Shown: piece by piece, positions 1 to 12,600 of the stretch
Position numbering within the stretch: the first letter of the stretch is position 1
Layout of the letters: each line of letters opens with the position of its first letter
NCBI RefSeq assembly: GCF_000003605.2
Contig: NW_003144297.1
Span: forward strand, 22,678-47,439
Direction of reading: 5' to 3'
Source of the DNA: Saccoglossus kowalevskii
Taxonomy: Eukaryota; Hemichordata; Enteropneusta; Harrimaniidae
DNA: 24,762 nucleotides
The notes under the pieces: model-generated
What the model saw: the letters and a program-made list of their open reading frames with translations, nothing else
Database searches by the model: none
Told to the model about the DNA's origin: nothing
Made by a program: the position numbers and the translations under genes

Positions 1-561
1 ACGCGTGTCGAATGTTTTGTTTGGAAAGCAAAGCATATTTTCTCTAGGGACGAGGGCTTACGATATAGATAGAACTATGGAGCCCCAGGTACTACTACCA
101 CTATTTAGGTTATAAATATTGTTGTTATTGTAAACATCAAAAGTGTATTTGTTATTAATAAACCGAAAATAATAAAGACTATTATAATTATTAATATCGT
201 TTAAAACCATGAACGAGCGTGCTACAAATTCAAACCTTTGTTAGTAGGGAGCGCTTCATGACCCTCGCGCAACATTATATTATCAAACCGGGACCGTGAT
301 ACCAATGTAAATTGCCATATTTAAATGCTATATAATAAAGTCAAATAGTAACCTGAAGCTGTAACCTAAAGGTGGCTTAGCGGTGGTCGATGCGACGCCT
401 TACTGCACACTTCGTAGCGTTCTTGTGATCGCCTTATTTTATTTTATACTTTGCCTGCTTATAGTTAATAATTTGATGAGAGACTTACTGCCGTACCACA
501 CGTCGTAAGATCGGTGGGTAGAGTATTGAACTAATCATATTTCTTGTATAATCATATCTAG
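1..561 (+). other. Intron upstream of the first visible CROT exon
   Basis: AT-rich DNA with no exon I can support. The N-terminal CROT segment is not found here, so the intron must continue upstream of the window. It includes a possible tRNA-derived repeat at about 365-434. Confidence 0.6.
365..434 (+). repeat. Possible tRNA-derived SINE head, decayed
   Basis: TGGCTTAGCGG at 373-383 fits the RNA polymerase III box A pattern TRGCNNAGYNG. About 40 bases later TTGTGATCGCC (423-433) could be a worn box B. The segment between, with GACGCCTTACTGCACAC, resembles tRNA-SINE heads. No tail or flanking duplication was found, so this is tentative. Confidence 0.25.
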
Positions 562-686
562 TTAAGCCTCATGTTTCACTGGCTGAGTTGGAAAGAACTA
601 CAAACATTGTCAAAGAATTTGGTAATGGTATTGGAAAAACCCTTCATGAAACTTTACTGAAAAAAGCCTCAACGGAAAAAAACTGG
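562..686 (+). CDS. CROT: CROT exon a (residues 1-41 of visible protein)
   Basis: Acceptor TCTAG, donor GTAACT. Two leading bases complete a split codon (probably Val, as in the family's SVKP). The exon then reads KPHVSLAELERT and FGNGIGKTLHETLLKKA and ends in NW, the conserved N-terminal helical stretch before the EWW/NWW motif. The incoming phase means at least one more coding exon lies upstream. No sequence resembling the family's LPxLPVP segment is visible in 1-561. Confidence 0.88.
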
Positions 687-3600
687 GTAACTTTTCTATT
701 AATATATAAACATTAAATATACTTTCTATTTTTTAAAGTGTTCGCTTAGACTAACAACGTCTTGTAGATACTCCAATGTGAAAGAGCTCAACACATGCCA
801 CTTTTCATTATCTAGATATTCCAATTTTAATTAGTTTATGGGATCCGCTATCTTGATTCTCAAGAAAATGATTACGAGGAAAGCATGACATCATAGCATA
901 TTTGTGAAAATTCTGAAAATTACTTTATCAATGACTTCCTAAGCGCATCTTCCAACTGGTTAGTTTAAAACATGGAACATATAAACTGGTTGTCATGTCG
1001 ATAGAACTAAATATTCATATTTGCATTTGTATTTCTACATTTGTCTACCAATGATAAATTCTTTGTATATTTAACAACATTTATTGATGGAAGAAGCTTA
1101 GACAGGTTAATATATAACCCGTTGACCGCAAACAGGGTTCAAAACATGTTATTATAAAATAATGATTTTTATTTCATTTCAACTTTGTTTCTTTTTGTGT
1201 CTTGTAACATTCTAATTTCCATTATGCATACACGAGTTATATGTACAGTGACAATTTGCATGTTATTATTTGTTGTTATCAATTTATTTTTTGCAACCAC
1301 TGTTGTGTTGTCATATTTTACCCATAATTACTTGCTTTTAAAATAAAAATAATGGATAACGTAAGCTAGGTAAACGTTTGTATAAAGTGAAACGCTGTAA
1401 ATTGCATTGCTAACATTTATAGAGCTCATTCACATGGAAGTGCAATTGCCTTTGACATAGTCAGTCGGTGTAAAAGTGAGGATGAAATAAATGCCATTAA
1501 TCTATTGATATTTACTATATGGGGCAGTCATTGTGAATACGGATTGAAACAACATTTTTTTGTCAGTTTGCTGAAAATCAATTAACAGCTGATCGATCTT
1601 GGCTTAACCAACCGCCAACAAGTAAAACCGTTGCTGATTGGTCATGTTGTGAGCATTCAATTAAGTTTTATAGATCAATAACAAAACTCGATCTTTTTTA
1701 TATAGTGCGGACATAGTGAAAATTATTTCACTGTATTATCAAACAGAACAGCAATAATGCTCGTGGGCTCGGAACGTTAATCTATTTTGTGCGATATAGT
1801 AAAACAACTTGCAAGTACGAAATATGCACTTTTTTCATAGCTTGAAAACTGGTGGGAGAATAGTGCTTATTTGTCAGCGAGAGGCTCGAAACCTTTTGGT
1901 GGCGCAAATGTTGCCTTTGCGATTCTAGTTATGAACGTTTGGCCACCTAAGAAAGGTACACAAGTGGAAAGATGTGCGCTGATTTTGTGGAATGTGTTGA
2001 AATACTGGCAATCCATCCATGAGTAAGTATAACAATACCAAATATGTATTGCTTATTGTTTTTTGTTAATGTTGGGACGATATGTATAAGTTAATCATAG
2101 TCCGTTGTCAACAGTCCGTTGAAGGAATTTTTAGGTTTCACCGAAAACAAACTGCTAATATAATTCATCCGTCGCATTGAATAGAATGCCAGTCATATAT
2201 ATTCTCCAATAAAAAAAATTCTTTTTTAATTTGTTGAATTCATTTCACATATTAGGGAGACGCTCCCATTGGAAACTAGTCGGGATAAATCTATTTTTTC
2301 CATGCATCAATACCGAAGTATGTTTAGTTCCAGCGTAGTTCCCGGCATAGAGATGGATACCATCACGAGACATTTTAAAACTGGTAGGAAGATGTAATGT
2401 TTAATACATCACCTACCAGAAAATCTGTGGAAATAATAAATTTCTTTGATTACTCGTTAGGCTTAATTACAGATTACAGCCCCAAACGGAAACTACTAGA
2501 GAATATACTCAGGTCCAAAGGAAACACCCTAGGATAGCATTCTCTAAGTAAAAAGGCCTCGCATTAGGGCGATCACGCACCCGAGGCCTGCCAGTTTCCA
2601 ATTTTCTACAAGCGTGTACCGGACAAAAGAGGCAGATGACAATTTTCTTCATTGGCCTTTCCTAGAAATCAAGTGTTTGGGCGATCGACTCTGACCTCCG
2701 ACATCACGGTAAGGCCTTTCCATTATTAAGGCCCCAGGTTTGCCTGTTCTTGTTGAATCACCAGTTCAGTTTTGTATTTGCTTCGATTACTTTTTTGGTG
2801 GGGTGAATTTTCCCGTTTATCACAATTTAATTTCTAATCTTCTCCTAGACTGAGAACGTGCCGACAAAACCGTTGGCACTGCCACTAAGTAATGCCATTT
2901 TGGGATCCGCATATGTGTTGTCACGCTTCTTTGGGTTGCCTGCAGGACTCAGGTTTTTGCCTCAAGGGCATTTGCGACCTATGCAATTCCCAGGCATGGA
3001 AGCACTTTGAGGCGAGGTAGAAAGCTGAAGGCAAGCGATCACGAAAGGGTGGTAAGTGTCGCGCTGAAATGGGGAAATTGCCAGCCACGGCTAGCGATGT
3101 GTCTGATTCTATGAGTGAAAAATCTCTTCCTCCCCTTAGGGACCAAGACGAGGCTTGCCTCCGATCGCAAACTAAGGAAGATCGAGCGTTGCCAAGGTCC
3201 CACTCCCTGCTCAATGTAGTGGGATCGAAGATCAAGGCAAGACCTTCACAACCATTCACCGGTAAGGTGACGAAGGCATCAGTCGCTACTTTTGAAAGAC
3301 TTTCTCCCAGTGTTGAGTCAGTTTCTCTGTGTGATATGACCGAGGTGCCGCTTTTGTTGGGGGATCAGAGTTTCTGTTACCAATGTCTGTATACAGCATA
3401 TTCCCACTGGGGTGCTGACATAGATGCCGAGTACCGAGGTGGGATCGGTACAGTTTTTTTTGGGCTGATCCAGTCTAATCCACCAAGACTTCATTGATAC
3501 CGATGCAGCCTGAGTTGCTTGCACGTGTACAGGGACAGACCTCATTGTCTTTCCTTCCTGATGTTAATCATGGTGAAAGGGGCTCCTCCCATGGTGATGA

Positions 3601-6600
3601 GATCGCTTGTAAAAAGTGGATGTTTGATCTGGCTTCCAAATTGAACTCCCTACTGCAGTCACGGGGTACAACGCAGGAGGACCTGGGGGAGTCCGGTGAG
3701 ATGGACACAGGCTGAAACACTGCTAGTCCCTCCCCCGCCAGGACTAGGGTAAGATGTGACTCATTCTCCCGTTGGTCTCTCCTTTAGAGGATCAGGGGGG
3801 ACAACTCACATCAGTGAGAAGGGGGGAGGGGGCATTCTCTGGAAGCGAGCATCCTATGTCCCCTCCTCCAAGGTTCCTACACCCCCTCAGGCATGGTCTA
3901 ACCAGGCTTCGTTTCATGTGTTTCACCAAGCCGTGCAGAGTGCCCCTACTTGTGACTCTCCAAGGGGGGACTCCAGTGTTGGTACCCCTGTGCAGGGTAG
4001 TACGCACCTACCACTTTCCCAGCAAGGGAGGAGCGCTTTTTCATCTCTTGTTCCCTCCTTGTCGATGGAAGGGGTGATTGGTACTTTTCGAGAGAAAAGG
4101 ACAACATAAGTGATCCTGGATTTGAATCAGTCCTGTCCAATGCCTTCCATTATGGGAACCGTCTACAGGTCCCTGGTGTAGGATACTGATGCAGTACTGC
4201 AGCCTTTTCAATAGGTTCCCTGTCCCGATCTTTGTACTCTACCTCTGTTAAGGTGGGTTGCACTGATCAAGAAGGCTATGTTGCATGGTCACTTGACAGG
4301 CACCAGAGCCTGCAGGTGCATCAGGCTTTACGAGCTTGAACCCATATTTTTTTAGAATGGGTTACTTTGGTCTTAGAGCATCAGGTCACCCTGTTAAGTT
4401 CTGACCATGTGAGTACTAAACAACGAACCACAATCCTCGGGCAGATGGGCCAGTTTCTGGTTGCGCAGAGAGTCACTATGTCCATACTGCCCCTCTTGGC
4501 AGTAGCAGTTTCAGTCGAGCGGGAGGCAGTTTGGAGTTAGTACGCTTATCCTACTCCAGCGGGAGACAAGTTTGACTGCCTGTAAAGAAGGCCTTGGAGA
4601 TGTGACCGGCTTTTTGGTGGCCGGTTAACTAATTCGGTGAATGGTTTGGCGGTTGCTGAGAATCAATGTATTCAATTGAAGATATCAACCTTAGCCAGTG
4701 TAGCTAGTCCTTCTGGCCAGCAGTTCGAACCAAAATCGCAAGGCGGCTCAGGCAATAAGTCCTCAGCTCGGGACCAGAACCAGCAAGGATCAAAGCACGC
4801 ATGGTCCCTTTCTAAGGGGCAGAAGAAGAATAGTAGCAGGAAGCATCAGACAAAGACTTTGGCGTGGGAGTCGCAAAGTTTCTTTGAAGGTTTCACCGCC
4901 AGCCAGGGCATGGATGGTTGTACCACTCCGGAACCCTCCCTCTGGAGTCTTCGAGCTCAGTCTACCTGTTTTCATCCTCCTTAGCTGGAGGCTGGAGTTC
5001 GGGGAGCTCTAGCTCCAAACCCCCATCCGCTCCTTTCCAGCTTGGTTTCCAATCCCTGGGCACTTGCAGTAGTGTCTCAAGGGTATCAGAATCCTCTTCG
5101 GTCTCCTCCTCATCTGACTCCTCATCCTCTCCCTGGTCTTCTGCCAAGGAACGTGGTCAATGCAGGGACAATCCGACAGGAAGTAGCCAGCCTTCTGAAG
5201 AAAAGGGCCATACCTAGTGGAGAACCCCCATTCAGTTCCAGGGTTCTATTCCCAAATCTTTCCCAAGTGATTGGGATGGCTTCTTGTCCTAGACCTCGAT
5301 TGAATGTATTTGTGGAGCTCAATCACTGCTACACTGTTCGTCGGTTTACCTGAAGACTGGTTAGTACACAACTGAGACAGGAAGGTGTTAGAGGAGCATG
5401 TGTGATTGACGCAAATGCACCTACAACCCAAGTTTTTTTGGGTATGCAGTTCGACACTGACTAAGAGCTTGTCCGCCCCTCTCAGGTATGGTGCGCTCGC
5501 CAACCAACTCCTGTCGACGAGATCAGCGAACTGATGCGCCTTATTGACAAAATTACTTCAGTTCATTGTCTAGCCCCGTTAGCAGCTCTCTGGTCTCATT
5601 CGATTCAGATGTGCTTACTGGACCACAGGTTCCACATGTAGAACCTGATGTTCAGGGTTCAATTGTCTGACCAAGCTTTAGCGGCCCTCCCTTGGTGGAA
5701 GGATGCCTGGAATTTGGAAAGGGGAATGCCCCTAGATCCGATGACTCTCATTACAGATGAGTCGGTCCATGGATGGGGTGGTTATCTGATGGAACTTCAA
5801 ATCCAAGGGACGTGGCCGACCACATATGCAGGCCTCCACATCGATTGGCTGGAGTTGAAGACCATCTTACTGTTTCTGAAACATTTTCAGAAGGTCCCAC
5901 ACCCCCTGGGATGTTGTCTGTCCGAAGCAAGATCTGTCCAGACTTTGCATTGATTGGTGTAACGAAAGGGAGATTGCTCATCTCAGTCCCTCTATTAGAA
6001 AGGTAGCCAATTTCTTTTATTTATTCGATCAAGGAAAATCAATGATTCTTAGATATCGGTCAGTTTTGTTCCCAGTTTTAACGGAATCTGCTGGAATGAA
6101 ACTGGCCCGAGTTACGACACACCCTTTTCGAGCCTATGGATAAAGTGGACATGAAGTATGTCACTATGAACACAGTTTTTTTCTTTTCTTGCTTCAGGTA
6201 GGCAGGGTTTAGAGATAGGGGCACTGTCCTTAAATGATGGATGTGCATCTTTTATGAACTTATTTTGAAGACTTGTATGGGCTTTCTTGTCAAGAATCAA
6301 ATCCCAGGGCGTGACCCTGAACTGATTGTCATCCCACGCCTCACTAACATAGTGGGCAAGGAATACTGACAGAAACGGATTCTATGTGAGAGCTCTGAGC
6401 TGGTATCCGTTATGGACGGGGCAAGCAAAACCACCCTGCCTCGAATTTCACCATTTCACGGTGGATTGTTGATTATCAACGACCAGTTTGGAACATCAGC
6501 AGGTGAGGGCAAACAACGTGCGTGAAGTAGCCAACACTTCCTACAAGAGCTTCCCACCTTTGGTGAGCGTGTTACTCTGCCTAACGAGTAATAAATAACA

Positions 6601-9600
6601 TTTTTTTCACGGATTTTCTGGTAGATGATGTAGTAAACTATTGTTTATTTACCTAATCATATCTACCTGAAAATCCGTGGAACCGCCCACCTCCTTACAA
6701 GCTTCTGAGCGGCCTGTTGTGACGCACCAGAAACATTAGTGAGAATTTGAAACTGGCAGGCCTCTGGCACATGATCATTGTTTTCAGAGGTGACCGCTTA
6801 GACGAGGACTTTTTTTCTTAGAGAATGCTACCCAAGGGTGTTTCCTTTGGTATATTCTCTAGTAGTTTCCGTTTTGGGCTGTAATCTGTAATTAAGCCTA
6901 ACGAGTAATAAACGAAATTTATTATTTCCACGGATTTTCTGGTTGGTATGATTTGATAAACAAACGGGTTTGTACAACCCTAATAATTCAGTGTATTTAA
7001 ACTATACCAATATCAGACACATATCCGTTTTATCAGGAATATTATGAGGTCATTACGGTGATACCACAAAGTATGTTTTCGAACAGTACATGGTCACATA
7101 AACCTATGCGTCATAATCACAATCTCCCTGTACTGTTTTCGTGAATACTTAGTGTGATTTTTATAGTAACCTCATATTTTATACATGCAAGGGGTATGCC
7201 CACTCAGAGAGAATGAAAGTAGAAAACATTATTTGAGATATATAAATAAATACATTACTTTAATGTAGTATTTCCTGAATTTATTTCCTGGAATTTAAGA
7301 ATATAGAATAAATATACAGAACGTGTTTGTATTATACATTTCTTAATAGAATTGACAAGCTTGGAATTCATTGAATCTTGTCAAACACTAACCGTCTTCT
7401 GCACATCCATTTCACAGGCGATTATCTAAAGCTTCATGTAAACATATACAATTCGGTCTCGTAACAGATGGCACAAAGATAAACACAATAATTTGGTGTA
7501 ATATGTTTAAAACAATAGAATAAAAAATCATGCTGTGAGCTCAATAATCACAATTTTGTATTTCAGAGAAAGAAGGAAACTGTCCAGACCATATCATTGT
7601 TTTGCGTAAAGGTCACTTTTATAGATTCACGGTCACCGACGATGACGGCAATATACTTTCTGCTCCAGAATTACAAAGGTATTCACTTTGATCATTGACT
7701 CGATATAATAGGGACAGGAAACACACAACAGAATTCAGTTGTTGAACAACAATTAGTAATGTAGAAAAGTAACAATTCATATGTAGGTTTTCTCAAAATG
7801 CAATACATTTGCTGATTCTACATTTTTTTTTTACTTGAGTATCTTTTTCAATAGAATAGAAAGTAAATCATGTGTATTGTAAATTAAATGACACCAAATA
7901 AGAGTGAATTGGCATAAGGGACAAGCAATTGATTACATCTCTTCATTTAGACAATTACAATATATAAAGGATACATGTGAAAATAAACCTACTATACCAA
8001 GTGTGGGAATTTTGACAGCATTGGACAGAACACCATGGGCACAGGTAATGTTACTTTTTCACAAATAACACTTTATCATAATTTAATAATAAGAAATTTG
8101 AATATTGTAATGCATGTTTCCGTAAATATATCGCATTGTGTGAGATATAATTTAAAAATAAAATGGATCGCACGTAAGTTATAATTCTAATGTTTTTTAT
8201 CTTTTCTGAAGGCAAGAATACATTTGCGTAAGCTTAACCGACATAATATATCTATCTTTAATGATATCGAGTCCAGTTTACTAATTTTAAGCCTTGAAGA
8301 AATTTCAGCAGATACACGCCAGGCGGTAAGATAAATTATTCACAGCGTAATGTTGACGCTTCGAACACGTCTTTGTTTTACTCTATAGAATTCAAAATAA
8401 CCTGCTTTAGTCAGTTTGTTTTACGTGCGGTACCTGTTAACATGGTTATACAGTAGCAGCGACTATAAATTACATGTTGTTATTATAAATTGCTGATAGG
8501 CTTGTGAGAAATCCTTATTTGGTAATGGTCATGGTCGATGGTTTGATAAATGCTATACACTTATCAGTTTTGAAAATGGAACCTTTGGTGTTAACTTTGA
8601 CGTAGGTATAAGTTTACACATTCACATCTAACACTGACATTGAATATATATTGACACACTCATTTTATATGTTGTATAATGCTCAAATACGCTTATGGTT
8701 TTGTTGTGTATTACGAACGACAGCAAATATCAACAGAAAGGTTCTAATGATCGGTCAGCTGCACGCCATGTGCTTGAGTGTCTATTTCTCACATTATATC
8801 ACATTTTTCAATGCCTTATCGCAATTTTCGTCTTCCTTTCGAAATTTATTTATTGGTAACCATAACACCATTTTTATCACCATTTATATTTCAGCACTCT
8901 GTGATGGATGGAATTTGTTTGGTCAATCATGTATCCCATACAACTGAGCAAATTATCTCACAAGATGGCATCTGGAAGGTACATCACATAAATATTGTTT
9001 TCATATTTGCAGCAAAACTGCATAATCGCAGCAAATGTATTATTGTTTTCATTTATCTGCATGAAATCTTTAAATATGTCACACGAACACAGGAGCGAAG
9101 GTTGCTATACGGGACAAATATAGAACCAATGTACAATATTTTATCAGTAATTACATATTTACCTTTTCCAGTAAACAACCCTAAACTGACCTAGTACTCA
9201 TGTCCATCGCTATGATACAAACTGTCGCACGTTTCTGATATTTGTCACCCCAAAACTGGTTATGTTTGGGAATATAGCATAGTAACTTTTTGACAAAAAA
9301 TGCAGTTGCACTGACATGATTAAACATATTTAAATATTTTATATTAGTTATAGTTTGACATACAGCAATTTGTCATTCCATTTTTCAAAGACTGTTGAAA
9401 TATGTTTGTGATTGTCGGAATATCTCTTTTTGTTCGTTCATTTTAATCATTGAATTTGCATGTTTTGCAAGAGCCTTATATATTGCTCAATTTGACATAA
9501 TTTGATTATCAGCAATGTATGTATCTAATGTAAATCCAGAATAAGTCCATATATGGAATGTGAAACTGGTGAAATAGTCACTACTCAGGTATAGTCAGAC

Positions 9601-12600
9601 AATATTGAGCAGCTTATAAAGGATGGAAAGCAAGATATGTCTTTAGAGAACGTATGGAAGGTGGTTAGTAAGAAGGGATCTTTAAATATTGTATATTAAG
9701 GTATATTATAATACAGGTACATGTGACCATGTTTAGTTACATGGATAGAGACCAGTAATCATACCAACCTAATTGGGAACGCACTTTATGATGCTAGCAC
9801 ATGACTATTCTCAAAGATCTTATGGGCACAAAATAAATGTAGGATTCCTTTTTTTCTTATGCCAAATTTGATCATGCGGCATTTAACATTTCCCTTTGCA
9901 ACATGCTGTTGATCGATGAATACACAATGAGATACGGATATTGTCAGGTGCGTTTTAAGCATACCAATAGAAGTGTATATGACATAAAATTATGCAGCGA
10001 ATTTATGCAATTTACTGGAAGAAAAAGAAAACCTGTAAACTTGTCAGTAGCGAGAGAGTCTAGCCAAAGCAAAAGGTTGACAGAAACATCATTACAAGAA
10101 GATTGGAGCAGAAGGTTGTTGTTCTCCTACCTACATTCACACGACAGAAAGCTAACATTGAGGAAGATGGTTTAATGGTCTATGAACACTGTCTACTTCA
10201 ACGAGAAAGTCCATATCTAATTGTCAGTGTGCTAAATGATGTGAACTATAAGGTAGAAATTAACAACAATGCAAGTAAAACAATGCATGAAGAGCATGAC
10301 GATAAAAACAAAGGACTACTTAAAGCGCGGTGGTCGTCGCGCAGCGCATGTTGGAATTTCATGTAAATCTACAATGTATTTTACACGCGTTTTATACGTC
10401 GCTATGAGTCCCATATCGAACAGGACGCGGTGCGACGACTTTAAGTAACTGCACCCTGTTAATTAGCTGTCATTGATGATGAAAAAACAAACAGATGCAG
10501 TTGATGATGAAGGTCTCTTGAACTTAGTAATATAACAGGTGACTTCCATCATGTTACTCCACAACTTCAAATGAACAACTTACCAAGTGTTCTATTATCT
10601 AGTTTTCACTGATAGACCTGATACTACTACTTAAGAACATGATACGCAGCTAGTGACTGGTGCAAGTCTGGGCACACACAATGCTGTTTGCCAAGAAGCT
10701 GTAAACATAAAGTTGATAAAATACTGCAAACTGTAAAGTAATGAAACTGCCAAAGTTGAAGTACGGTTGAACATTCATCACGGTAGTCAAATAAGATTAC
10801 AGCAAGCTTGTCTGTATTGACTTCTGTATATTAAACAGTATAAGGAAGTTTGATTTGTTGCCTACGAAAGACATCAAAGCCATCATGTCTAAACTAGGGC
10901 AACTTCATGATGAAGAGCTGCTGTCAGGAAGCTGCTATGTGACTCGTAATGAGGATGTCATTCTAGGCCACGACTTGTTAAACCAGAGACACTCTTTGTC
11001 TTATTTGTCAAGAGCCAATGAGCAGAAATCAATATTTTACCCTTGAAATGTTTCATTTGATATCACTGATTTTGTAGCTCAGAACGTTACGAATGGTGAT
11101 TTCAACAATAGGTCAAGAATCAGCCCTGCTCTTTCATTGGTGTCGCAAATTATTACAGCAAATTTATTGCAAATAGATAGCTGTCCCTTTGACAGATTTG
11201 ACTAGAAAGTGCCATCCAAACAAAGGCACAAGAAACTACTTCAGAGAAACGAAATTATTGCCTTATAGAAAGAGAATGTATATAGAACAGATTTTATTAT
11301 ATGTACTGATCATAAGCCATTTATACAGTTGCATTGTAACCATACTGAGAATAGCCGCATAATAAGATGGTCATCATTTGTTGCCAAATTGGAGATTTAA
11401 GACAATTAATGTTATAGGCAACTGGACTGAGAGGTATCTGTGATTGTTCGGGACGTTTTCATGTTGAGGACTATTGCGTGGCGCATTGACCGTAAGACCA
11501 ACAAATAAACCTAATATTATTCTGTTTCGAAACAATTGTATTTCTGGCAGGGAAATATTTTATGTAATGATCTTTAGTGTAAACTTGTGTTCGTAGTTCA
11601 TAATATGCTTTAATGTTCATGGTGTCCAAGTGGGTATACATTCCCCATTTGAGATTGTATTTTGATAGTGATACATGTATACTCAAATGATATTATATCC
11701 TAATTTGATGTTGTTTGTAATTAGGGGTCAACAAATGTGCGGGAATTGCCAGACCCACAGGAGTTAATGTTTATAGTGGATGATGACATAACTAAGACAA
11801 TCTCTAAAGCTGAAGAACAATACAGGAATGATGTGAGTGTAGTATTTTGTAAATATTACACAACATAGCAGCAATTGATTAAAACAATAATGTATGCGGT
11901 GTGCGGATGTCCTGAGCTCAGCCATACATCATCATCAAACCTGNNNNNNNNNNNNNNNNNNNNNNNNNNNNNNNNNNNNNNNNNNNNNNNNNNTCTTATG
12001 AAGAGCACATTTGCTTTCTTGCCGTTTTATTTCGTGCAGTTGGTCAATATATTTGTCCTGCAAATTATTTTTTGGTTGGCTAATCAATGCAAAAATGACA
12101 CACCAAATGTTTAGTAACATTAATTGACACTATTTCTATTTTTAAGGCAGATAATGTTGAGCTCACCATCAAAGTAACACCTTTTGATCGGGATGTGTTG
12201 AAAACTAAGCAGATCCATCCAGATGCATTCATGCAATTGGCATTGCATTATACTTATTATAAGATGTACAACAGGTATGATAATACGCAGCCATTAAACA
12301 CTGAACACAAACGCTTCTTGTAAGTGTTTGAATGTAGAAAAGGAAATTACTCTACTGCGTCCTGACAGATGACAGCGTTCAAGATTTCAGGGAGATGCAG
12401 AATGTATATTACTTAAAAGTTTGTTTTACATAAAGGTTGTAAATTGCTCAAATGAAACTGTGAGGCAATAAATCGTATGTACTCGAACAGTATTTATGCA
12501 ACTAATGACGCAAGACTCTTTCAATAAGACATTATCACTGTACCAGAATTGATGAGTGATAATATGTCTGAGTTTGAAAAGCGTCGGCATTTCAGCTGGA

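Larger units (their letters stand above)
2399..6961 (+). mobile_element. DIRS-like tyrosine-recombinase retrotransposon, decayed
   Basis: A 4.6-kb element inside CROT intron 3, in the same orientation as the gene. It is visibly richer in G and C than the flanks. Both ends carry inverted repeats of about 210 bases, starting GTTTA and ending TAAAC. An internal complementary region at 6579-6690 repeats both termini in head-to-head form. Between them lie pieces of a gag-like ORF, a DIRS reverse transcriptase/RNase H and a DIRS tyrosine recombinase, in the standard order. All frames are interrupted, and at least three blocks seem deleted: the RT palm, the RNase H end with any methyltransferase-like domain, and the recombinase C-terminus. 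No target-site duplication is seen, as expected for this order. It has probably been immobile unless helped in trans. Confidence 0.85.

Noticed and set aside
77..88. Possible tiny first exon MEPQ followed by GTACTA
   Set aside because: It would end in phase 0, but the exon at 562 needs one incoming base. The four residues show no similarity to the CROT N-terminus.
2921..3259. Open frames on the - strand across the DIRS element (for example 2921-3259, 3792-4007, 4962-5147, 5751-5981)
   Set aside because: They are shadows of the + strand gag/pol relic, and none resembles a known family. The acidic frame at 4962-5147 mirrors a Ser-rich repeat on the other strand.
8778..9194. 138-codon open frame on + around the catalytic exon
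   Set aside because: Only 8895-8978 matches the acyltransferase family. The rest reads through intron sequence on both sides, and good splice sites bound the 84-base exon.
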